Translations under genes and position numbers: made by a program
Shown here: positions 39,001 through 51,000 of the stretch, piece after piece
Layout: each line of letters starts with the position of its first letter
Position numbering within the stretch: position 1 is the stretch's first letter
Assembly (NCBI GenBank): GCA_009741485.1
Contig: CM019227.1
Coordinates: 9,960,236-10,024,235 of the forward strand
Source of the DNA: Malurus cyaneus samueli
Taxonomy: Eukaryota > Chordata > Aves > Passeriformes > Maluridae
Reading direction: 5' to 3'
DNA length: 64,000 nt
Notes under the pieces: model-generated
The model's database searches: none
The model's input: only the letters and a program-made list of their open reading frames with translations
What the model was told of the DNA's origin: nothing

Positions 39001-42000
39001 TCAATAACTGCTACCACATGCACTGAAGTGGCTGCTGCCATTTCAGCAAGGGATCTGCAGGAGAGATTGGAAGAACACTTTATTCAGAGTTCCATCAAAG
39101 GAAGAAAATTAAAATTAGTTCAGATTACCTAAATAACAACTAAGGCTAAGCATGATGGTTCAAATCCTCAGTACCAGAGCAAGAGCAACTGTGCCAGACT
39201 CCAGACTATTCAGTAACATTCCCAGCTTTTGAAAACACCCCTAAAATCCCTTCTGCCTCAAAGGACCTGAAGGCATGGGCTGAAAAAGCACTTGAAACAT
39301 TTTTCAGGTAAACAGTCTGTTGCTGTGAATAGACTAAGGGATTTAAACCAATCAATTCCACAGCTCCATCCAGTTCTGTTTTGTAGTTTTCTTAAAAGAA
39401 CTCACCCTTCATTCTTTGCCCACAACAAATTGGGGCCCAAGACTATGGCGATGTTGCTTGGTGTCATTTTGTTAACATCACTGTTCTGGGCAAGCTTGGC
39501 TAAAAATTTGATTAAATACCTACAAAAAGGAAAGAACTAATTAAACAACAGGAACCAAGAGCATTTCTTGTTGAAGGCAAGTAAATAAAAATTCAAGAAC
39601 ATGTAAAGAGAACTCCCAACAACACAGAAATGAGATGAGCAGTCTTCTTGCTTGGCAGCTGCCCAAGGCTTCTGCTCCTGAATCATAAAAGTTGAACTGG
39701 GTAAGAAAGAAAGCACCTCCCATTTTAGCAAAATAAAACAACAGAACTATAGTATTTCCACTAAAAAACACTTAGATTCAGCTAGTTTCATGACCGATAA
39801 TGGAAATTCCATACTTCTAGGAATCACCAGAGTTGGGTTTTGTTCCAGCTGATTTCCAAAATACAAAACCAAAAGGAAAAATGAGATGTTTAAGATAGAT
39901 CCTATTGATTTCCAAGACCAGAAACTACAGCAAAGAGCAGAGCATGACCCATAAGCAGAAGGGTTCTGTGCACCACTCTTTCATGACAGTCAATAGTAAA
40001 TTAGGCTGATGGAAAACATCACCTATGAATACCCACTGCTGCAAGAAATAAGATATATTTTTATAAATCTCATTGAATTTGACCAAGAAAAGCACACCTG
40101 GATTGGAGTTTAGACTAATTGGCTTTGAGGTGCAAAGCAGCTGAGCTAAGGGATGTTCACACCTACCTGAAGTTCACACGGTAATGCTCAGGTAATCTGT
40201 TACAAATCCTCCATAACTCTTGCAGCTTCTTATCCTGGTCCTGAATACTGAAAGGATAAAAAAATGCCATGAAATCTTACCTTCGGGTCAGAAATCTGTT
40301 GTTTCTGTAGTGACAGAGATGCTGGTATAAACTTGACAAATAAATGCACTGCTTTGTGCTCAGTAACCTGATAGTCAGACCCCTGAATTACCTCTACCTG
40401 CAACAAAACTGCCTGAGCATCAGTACTGTGCAGCCAGGAGCCTGAAGCAGCCCTTATGGTTAAACAAAGCAGGTATTTCACCACATTTTGTGCTATCTGT
40501 ATTAAATTATTTATTATTTAAAATAATTTGTTACCCAAAGTACTTGTCTGTGCAAAAATAAGTAACTGTGTAAGCTTGGTTGTTTCTTTTGAATTCATCT
40601 ATGAAGAATGAAATGGGATAAAAATATGCAGCATGATTTCCTCTGTGCCTATTTTTAGCATGCTTACTTTGCAGCTTGTGTCCACTCCTCGTACAGACTG
40701 TAGGTCATGAGAGGCTCTGGCAGCTCCCGCAAATAGGATTTCAAGGCACCTGCAATGCAGACAGGGACAGGTTGGCTCCTCAGCCACTGCCTTCACACTT
40801 CAGGGAAAATTCTGCCCTCAGATTTGCAGTTTTATCTGTGCAGTAGGTCCCAAGTAGCAGGGAAATGCTGGCAAGACCTGACACTTGCACAGTGTAAGTG
40901 CTATTAACACAAGATATTAACACAAAGGGTCTGTCAGTATTTAGTGCAATGTGACAGAAACGTGTGCTATAAAACTCTGAACCATCTCTTCAGGACAAAA
41001 AACTTTTTATTAAAGGTCTACACATGGCTCTGATCTGCATTGCCCATGTCAACACTCTTCTCATGAGAGGAAATGTGACAATTGGGTCATTATAATCATC
41101 TGAATTTTACACACTATTGTCACAAATAGGTGTGATCAGCATGGGCATCCCACACTCATCTGTGTCAAATTGTGCAGTAAACTTTCAACTGATTTTCACT
41201 TCTCCCAGTTTAACTGCAGACATCAACACCTGAACAGCACAAAGCTGTGCTGTATCAATTTCCACCTGGTTTGGATTCAGAACACTCCCAGTACCTGCAA
41301 CAGCGTGGGGATCTGAGTAAAACTCATCAAGCTGGGAAGTGGAACAGTCCAGGGCAGCTTTCAGCTTTTTTAACTTGGAGGCTCCAGCAGCAATTCTGAA
41401 CAAGCCCTGCATCATAAAAATAAAATGTGCTGATTGGTAACCACATACTGGCACGAACATGGAACAGCAGCAGGTTTACAGCAGCCTCTTTCAGAACACT
41501 GCAGGTTTTGTACCTTCCCCTGAAAGTGTTTTGATTCAGCTGGCCCTTCACGTGTCATGTCACTGTCACCTGACCATGATTTAGTTCCCTCCCACCCTTG
41601 CCCACCCCTTATTTTCACAGTTTGTGCATTAATCTCCAAGATACTTCAAATAGTGCTGAAGGTTACTGTGTTGCAAAACATTTACCAATTAAATTAACAA
41701 ATTAATTACTTAAGCAACATGTTAACAAACAGATACCAGGTCATGAACTTGACTGGGCCCTTTTTCCCACCCTTCTGGCCTGTGATCTGGAATTACCCAC
41801 CTCCTCTCTCATCCCTGTTTCCAGGAGCATCATGACACAGGCTTCAATAGGAACTGCGATTTCTCGCCCACTGCGCTTGAGATGCTCTTCCAGGGGAGTT
41901 CCAAAAGCTGGTTTTTCAGTCCATTTGTCTAAGTTGGAGAGTATCAAAACACTGAGCAGAATATCTACCAAACCCTTGAATTACAGCCCAGGCAAGAAGA

Positions 42001-45000
42001 GAAGAAAGCTTCTAGTATAGCACAGAAATGTTCAGACTACAGCAGGAGTTTTACAGCCCTTGATCGGTAAAGTCCCTTGGATCATGAGGAAAGAGAAAAT
42101 GAGGCTGCTGGTGGTCAAGAAAAAGATACTTCTGCATCTTTCTGGATGGAGTATCACATACAAATTCTGTGTATAACTGGAATTATAAATAACAAATCTC
42201 ACCATAAGTGCCAGCACAAGGCTGCACGTTCCAGTGACACTGATTTGACTCCAGTCTGCAAGAGTCTGTAAGGAAAATTTTGTCCAGATTGCATGACCCA
42301 GTCTGATTTAACTGTATTTAAGGTGAATAAAAATTGAGCTGTTAATAAAAAGTTTATTCCTTAAATTTGATTCCTTAAATCAGCAAATGACCATGGATGT
42401 TAATAGCCCAGGCATATCACATCAGAACTGCTGTGGTAACAGCCCAGCACTGTAACAACCAAATTTTCAATTTAATTTTTCAATTCTGTTTAACTCAAAT
42501 TGGAATAAGTTTCTCCAAACTGAATGTGAATTTCTTCTTTCCTACAATTTACGTTCTGACCCATTTCTGCTGTTTTAACTGAAAAAATGCAGATGTAAAA
42601 GGTTATTGTTAGTAAAGATGTGTTATTTCTTTTATGTGGAAAAGAGGCCAAGAAAGACAAAAACTTCAGAGGACTTCAAAGAGTGCTCTGAAGGCAAAGT
42701 GTTTCTGCAAAGGATTTAATTCACCCTTTTTCTTTACAAAACCACATCAATCACATCCCTTGTAAGGTTTTAGTCCCTCTCATTCATTAACACACCATGA
42801 GATGCACATGGTATTTCCCAACTTTTGCAAGTTACAGCAAACAACAGGAAAAGAAACCCCAGTAATTGTTCAAAGTCACAGCTCCCATTCCTGGCAGTGT
42901 CCAAGGCCAGGCTGGACAGGGCTTGGAGCAGCCTGGGGTAGCTGAAGATGCCCAGGCCCATGGCACAGGATTGGAACTGGTTGGGCTTTAAGAACCCTTC
43001 CAACCCAAACCTTTGGGGGATTCTAACTTAAACTGCAGCTAGAAACACAATGTGAGAAATTCTCTACATTCGGATGCTGGACCACTTGGCCACCATGGCT
43101 CCCAGGCACCTTCTAGGGAGGCCAGCCTGTTCTGAAGCATTTGTTGCTCAGCTGCTCTGTACAAACCTTTCATACAACAATAACAAATTTCAGGCAGCCA
43201 TATCCCCAAAGACCCTTTTGTACAACCCTACAGAGCCCTGCTGCTGTACCAGCATCACCTCTTTGCCTTCTCTCCTCTCCCAGGCTGACAGAGAATAGAT
43301 ATTCCACACCATCTTCCACAATGCTCCTATTTATTTATGCATTGAATTGGTTCATCTTTGACAACCTGCATGTGGCCCACAGCTGAAGATACCTGAGCCT
43401 TGCTCAGCTCAGAGTGTATTTTTCCTCAGACTCTGTTAACCTATTTCTCCAAAGATTCAGGGACAGCACACTCAATGTTTTGGAAAGCAGTTTCCAAAAA
43501 CATGGTGCATCTTCATCCCAAATCATCCATGATGCACCTTGAAGTCCCACTGACAGTGGAAGCTTAGCAGAAGTTCCAGTTCTTCTTAGGGAAGAAATAA
43601 AGCTGTAAAATTCACTTATTTTAACTGCTGAGAATCAGCACAAAACCCAAACTCTCCATTGTCCAGCAGGGAGTGCACAGTGGGAAAGAGGACTGCACAA
43701 AATGAGGGGGAAAAAAAAAAAACCAAGCTTCTTAAAATACATGGAGTTTTCCTGATAATCACCTGCAATCACTCAAGAACCAAATCACAACACTTCCACT
43801 GGCCTAAATAGCCAGGTATGAATCAGCAAAAGGGCACAAGGAAAATAAGTAAGCAAATAGAAAAATCCCTCCTTTACCCTATTGGGTGTCAGAGAGATCC
43901 TTAATATTTTATTAGTGTGTTAAACATGGCTGGAGAACTCCAGAGAACACGAAGATGGAATTATGCTTGGGAATGTAGAATTGTTAAGCAGATCAAAATG
44001 GCCTTATTAAATCAGTCTGCATGCAAGAGAATCAAGATAGAGGAGGAGAATATTGTGCATAGGTGGCACAGGCAAGGAGAAGCATCAGCCAGAGCACAGG
44101 TTACTTTACCTTGATGGGCTTGAATTTCGGGTAGGACCTTTTCTATGACTGCTAATGCTTTTCTATGGTAATCTGCTTGTGCTTCTAATAACTGAGAACA
44201 GAAGCCACATTTTAAAAACAAAAAGAGCATTAGCTTCTGATGAGCACATAAGACTAAAGGTTTAGCACACAAAATGTCATCTCTGAGAACTGAGTGTCTG
44301 TGCCCAGCTGTGCTGAACCAGAGTCCCACTGCCAACACTCACCATAACAAAGCAGCGGGCGTACTCCCCTTCCTTGGACACGAAGCTGTACATGTCTGCA
44401 GCCAGCTGATCCTTTGGGAAACACACAAACCAGGTTAGCAGAATTACTAATTGTACAGAAAGATAGATTGCTTGTGTTTATTTTGCCTGCAGGGAGTTTG
44501 AACTAAGAAGTTGTAATGCACCTGCTCTGCTCCATGTGTTCTTCAAGCAAAATGAATTCAAAATCTTAACTCTGCTGCATTCAGCAAAGCAGCTGCCCCC
44601 TTCAGTCAAGGACATATTATCTTTCAATCCAGTTATTTATAGCATTCAAAGACAAGTACTAATAAAAATGGTTTCAGTTCTCAGTACTCAATGGGCTATT
44701 TGCTATTGAGAAGTGAAAATGAATGTGAACTGCTCAGAGCTGTGACAGTCAGCCTGGTCCTGGGATGTCCCAGCTTCAGTTTCCTCCAGGTGCCTCCCAC
44801 TGCTCAGCTGCTCCATGGTTTGGAGCACCCAGACACCCCAAACATTCATTCATGGCCAGGACAGACTTGTCTCAGACTGAAACTGAAAATAATGTAAAAT
44901 ACCCAACTTAGAAAAACCCTGAATGGAGTTCCTCATTGAACCAAAGCGATTCAGAGATCAGCTGGCATTAAAATATCCCTAGGACAGCAGTGTCACAGCC

Positions 45001-48000
45001 ACATGATTTGCAGCTGCACAGATGGGCAATTCCATGGGAGGTGTGGAAGGGACATTAATCCTGTCCTTACCTTGCACTGCTCTACTTTATTTCCAGCTTC
45101 ATCCATCTCCTCCTTAAGAGATTCTATTTTTGAAGGATGTACTTGGAAATTCGTTCCTGAAGTCTTGTGGGCTTGGTTGTACCTGGAGGGGAAAAGTTTC
45201 ATTTGGTGAAAATCAATATTGAACCATAATCTGCATTTATGGCTCCCTTGGAACTGATTTCTTTTGACAGGAAACAAACCCCACAGTTCCAGAGATTTTC
45301 CAACAGAACTAAAAGGTTCAAAACACATCATTCATGACATGCTGACATAAGCCAACAACTATAAAAATCACAAGGAATCCTGCATCTGCTACAGTCTGTA
45401 ACATGGATGAAGAATATGCTGGAAATGGCTCCACCAATGGTCATGGCAGTTTAAAACCATTTAAAGGCACTCAAGAATGAGATGAACAACCCAGGACCCT
45501 CCCAATGAGATGGCTCCACACAAGGCTGTAAAAGCACTTGGTGTGGTTACACAAAGAGATTCCTGTTTCTTATATAAGCTGAAAATGTCACTGACTCCTT
45601 ATTTAAGTTGAACACTTAAATGAACTGGAAACAAGATGAGCAAATAAGTTTCCAACGTTTTTCCAATTACATATAGGCATATAAGAGCTCCAAAATTTTG
45701 ATTCTGTTTGGGTCTAGTAGTCATGGGTCCTTTTCTGGTGTAACTTAAATATAAGTTTGTCTTTTTCACCTATTACCTGCTCACAGCAGCATTTCAGAAG
45801 CAAGTACAAGATCAGTTGCCATGAGATGCCAACAAGGAGTTCACAACAGAATAGAAATAGAAAAGCACTCAGTAACTAAAATTCTCTCCTACCTTCCCCT
45901 TGCAGAATCCCAGTCCAGCACCAGCTTTGCAAGCTGCTTCCTTTGCTTCTGAATGTTTGGAATCTCTGTCTGAAATAAGAATTAACAGCTTACAAAAAAT
46001 TTTAAATTGTGCATTGCAATAAACTACATGTTATAGGTTTCATATCCATTTTACACCACTAACACAAGGCTCCTTAAAGCAGTTTTTTAATACCTGCACC
46101 AAGACAAACTCATTTTGCTCAGATTATGCATCAGTCTAGATGTGCTTCTCCTCTCAGTCTGAGCTGTCTCACCTCTGTCAGCAGGCACAGTGGGTCTATA
46201 ACTTCTTTTTCAATCTGTACTTCATGCTGGGAGAGCTCCATTGCCAGCTTATTCTCTGCATCCCCACAGGTATCCAGCATTTTCCTGTAAGAATTACAGG
46301 AAGTTGTCATGGGAGTTAACACTAAGGAAAAAGGATTCAAAGCAGAGCAGAGCTTTGGAAAGCTTTCTGCTATGTAAAGCAAAGCCTCCCTTCATGGCCT
46401 AAACCCAACTGCTCTGTGCTGTCTTGGAGAAAACTGGGATAGGCAACTGGTGTTATTAAACCTTTGTCTTCTAAATTCCTGAGCCATGAAAACACTTTTG
46501 GAGGCTTTTAGTCATCCAGGTGATTATACCAGCCCTAAGGGCACAGAAGTCAGTATTTGTTTCCAAGCCCATCCTTCCATCTCACCAGATGCTCACCAGA
46601 GGAAAAATTGCTCAATGCAGTATTTCATTTTCTCCTAAGCCCCTTTAATGTGAAAGTCTTAACACTCTAATGCCCAGCAATCCCATCCACAGAAATCTCA
46701 GACTCCAAATTCACGACTTGACCTTTATTTTATGCTTGTTATGAGGAAACCCCCTATTCTCTAAGGTTTTTATCCAGGTTTAAATCTCCTGCAGTGGCTC
46801 AGAAATATGTTATCAAAGGTTTCTAAGGTTAGTCTACACGGTTTCCATGAGAATTCCCACCAGCAAGGACAAAACCCACTTGCTCTAGGAATTCAGCACA
46901 TGGAGGTTCATTTGTTTCAGCTGCTTTCCTGTAAACTGCAAATAACCACTTTGCCAGGATAAAGTGGGACTACTTTAACTAGAAGCCATTAATGCAAATT
47001 GACATTTAAGTCATCAATTCAAGCCTGAGAAATGCAGTTTGTAATATAATAAAAATTTATTATTTTAATTGTGGAATACAGTTTAATTGTGGAATACACA
47101 ACATTTTATACTTCAAATGGAGATGATAATTCCATTAATCCATGAAGATAGAAGTCATTTAAAAGCTTTTATGATAGCAGAGAATCAGAATCCTCTGGAA
47201 TGCAATTCAGCCTAAAACTTGTCCCAAAAATCATTCCAGAAAAACTGCTTGCTCACTGTTTTTCCCTTTGGATTAGAGAAAGAATCTAGAAATATTAAGT
47301 TTTATTAGATTGAAACCAGCCTTTGTGCACCCAGAGGCTCTAATTAGAGCCCTGCAGGCAATGAGATGTCAGACTGCGAGTCAGAAAAAAAGGCAAACAC
47401 TTACCCCAGCAGAGTTTCATCACTCAGCTGGATGGATCCTTCTTGCATATTTTGAGCCAGAGCTGTTAGAGGAAGTTTTTTCTATGGAACAGAAGAACAG
47501 TGCTTAGCTTAGTGCTGCTCACTCTTTCCAGCTTCCCCAGTATGTCCCCTCTAAGGTTCTTCTCTTCCATATGGTTTCTATTACATACACACAGCTCATT
47601 CTTGGACTTGAGGAAAATGCCAAGTCACAAAAACTTTCAAGCCCCAAGATTCCTGTTCCCAGACACTCTGAAAAGCACTTTCTTCTCAGTTTTAGCTGAA
47701 GTGACTGGCCCAAAGTGTATCTCAGCTACTGCCAAGGGGAGATAAACAACTTTAAGCTGAGATTTAAGCAATCAGCTTGTGACCTCTCTCCCCCAGAGGT
47801 CCTGTGTGCCACTGCTCTCAGGTCTCTTGTTACTTACTCAATGAAAGGAGAAAACCTGAATGTGAATTATTTCTGGTTCTGATGTCCTAAGCAAACCCAC
47901 CAATGGCTTTGTTAAGGAGGGCTAGAGATGAAATGTGTACAGAAAACCATTTCCAGCCAACTGGAAGTGTCAGTGTCAGATGTGAGGAGCTGGGTCAGAG

Positions 48001-51000
48001 CTTCAGGTTATCCTCCTCTCCTAGCTGGGCACCACATGAGCTCCAAGCACTCAGCAGATTGCAGGGACAAGGAGTGTCTGCCACTGCTGAGGCATTTCCA
48101 GAATGTGCTGTGGTGTTGGATGGGGAACACCAACACAGGAGAGGCTCTGGCAGAGCTTTGCTCCCTTTGACTGATGGGAGGCAGAGCAGCAGAGAGGGAG
48201 CACAGGGCACACACAGCTATACTCACATGTCTCTTGTCAGGGTCTGTGCCATGCTGGCCCTGCAAACAGGCAATCAGTCTCTTCTGGGCCAGGTGGCACA
48301 CGGACCTCACGGCATCCAGACGCCTCTCGATCTGATCGGCCCCGGCGGAGAGGGGAGGAAGAGAAAACAACACAAAAAACAGAAGTTATTTCCCTGGCCT
48401 CAGCAGAAAACCTTCTCCTTGTACCACACTTAGCTCTGGGTTGCAGATTTCTGAAATTCTCCAGCTTATAAGAAGTGCAGCTGCTTAGCAGAAGTGCCCG
48501 ACAGCAAAAATGCCTAAGGAGAGATGGAAATTGTTTTTTTCCTCAGTGGCACAGAAATTCAGTCAGAGCTCACAGCATTGAAGAGTGGGAAAGGGAGAAA
48601 ACATTGCCCTGCTTGGCATTTCAGCACAAGAGAATTAGAGTGACACTTGCCATCTGAGATGAATGGCATATGCAGGTATCTAAGGCACTTAGGGAGAAAA
48701 CTGTGGGAAAAACTCGTAACTGTCACTGTGACCTTGTAAAGCAGGTGCTGAAGACACATCTGACAGCTCCTTCCCACTGTACAAACCTGTACTCCAAGCT
48801 CATCCTGTGTGACCTTCCCTGGCTTGTAAACACAAGCATCCCACATGCTGAGCAAAAACAGTATTTTCAGGGAGAGACTACTGGGATTCAAATGGGATAT
48901 GGAATTAAAAAAAAAAAATAGGAGTCAAAGCACAAACAAGAGTTCTGTTTATCACCATCTAATTCAAACATGGCTTAATATGCAGCCTGTGAACAGGACA
49001 AATATATACATGATAAACTGTTTTTTAAGGGAATTTAAGCAAGGAATTTGGACTATTTTATTTCAAAGAACACCAAAAACAAACAAAGTGATGAGCAGTG
49101 GGACAGAACTGCTCATGGCACTGAGCTCTCTGTGCACAGCACCCAAAGAATGCTGTTTATCTGCATTTTGATGACTCACCAAGAATAACAGGAGGCCCTT
49201 TGGAATGGATTCTATTTAAAAAGCAGGGGAAAAAAAAGTAGATTTCATCTGTAGAAATAATCTGAACAGACTCCAGTTTTTGACATAGCTCTTAAGATTT
49301 TTATTATATTTTCAGAAGGGCAAAATAAATACAAGTTGACGTGCTCAAAAAGCTCAGTAAAAATCTATTAGGGTAGGAAAAGGTGCAGAGAAACTGCCCA
49401 GGGACTGCTCTGAGAGCACAAGGCTCTGCATTTTATCTACAGAGCATGGAGCAACAAATGCAAAATTAAGTGCAGGTGGAAGAAGTCCATGTTATATATG
49501 AACGAGCAGGTAGTGTTCATGCTCCATTGTTGCAACTAAGATTATTCACTTTTTCTGTGTTACCTTCAAAATGAAATCCTGGAATGGTTTGGTTTGGAGA
49601 GACCTTACAGCCCATCCAGTGCCACCCCTGCCATGGGCAGGGACAGCTTCCACTGTCCCAGGGTGCTCCAAGCCCTGTCCAGCCTGGCCTTGGACACTTC
49701 CAGGGATCCAGGGGCAGCCACAGCTTCTCTGGGAACCCTGTGCCAGGGCCTCCCCACCCTCACAGGGAAGAAACACCACCAAAACATTCTAAGCCATCCT
49801 CTTGTTATAAAAGAATTCATTTTTGCAAGGTCACAGTCAAAATATCTAAACTACTGAGCACAGGGTTTTCCTGCACGTGGAACACGGTGACATCCTGGAC
49901 CTGAGCCACCTCTCAGACCCCAGCAGACCACAGAGCCCAGGGCAGCCCTGGATGGTGGCTCACACTCCTTGGAAAGGCTTTGGAGCTCACACATTCCCAA
50001 CAGCCTCCTTGCAGGCACACGGAATTGCAGACTCTGAGGGCAGATGACTGATAGGAGGAACGTGACCCCAGAACTTCACAGGAATACTCTCTCCTCTCTG
50101 ATCTGCTTTTTAGAGCAAAGATGTCAAGAAAACCACAAAGGACATCAATCTCCTTCAAGGCACCTCTGAACTGCCAATATGACCCACAGGCCACGCTGTC
50201 TGTCCCCTCAGGGCATCCCCAGAGTACAGAACATCACACAATTGCTTTATTATCTGCCACAGGGCTGTGCCAGAAAGTGGGGCTATTGTAAAGGGCTTTC
50301 CAGTACTGAATTATATCCCTTGTCTTCAGATGAAACACATTGAACAGACATTTGAAATGGAGCACAACCCTTCAGAAAACAGAAAAAAAAAGTTGCAACA
50401 ATCCTGTGGCAAAGCTTGAGCTAAATATAAAAAAGTCCAACTGTGAACCATGTTTGTGAAGTGAGCAGCACCACATTTCCAAGCTCTTGGGTTAGATAAG
50501 AGCCTCCTGCCCCTCCACAAGCCCCCAAGAGCAAACAAACAAGTGAGTAAATTCTTCCACTTGGGTGTAGCCAGGCTGCTCAGGGCCTGGGAAAGCCTTG
50601 CTTGCAAAATTTTTTTGGCAACAAGCAGCAGAGCTTTTGGCTTTCACTTCTCGTTACGATTCTGCAGCTAAGCAAGAAACCAGCTGGGCCCTCACAGGCT
50701 ACTAAGGTGTTTAAGATCCTTTATGTCACCAAGCTGCACATCTCATCAGAAATTAACATTAGTATTGTCAAACTGGGAAGGTATTTTTAGATTAAATAAA
50801 GCAAAGCCCTGAAAATGGGGTGAAATGTTTCAGGTCTGCTTATGCCACCATTACACTGGCACACATTCCCCAGAGAAACTGTGGCTGCCCCATCCCTGGG
50901 AGTGTCCAAGGCCAGGCTGGATGGGGCTTGGAGCACTCTGGGACAGTGGAAGGTGTCCCTCCCCATGGCAGAGGTGGCACTGGGTGAGCTTTAAGGGCTC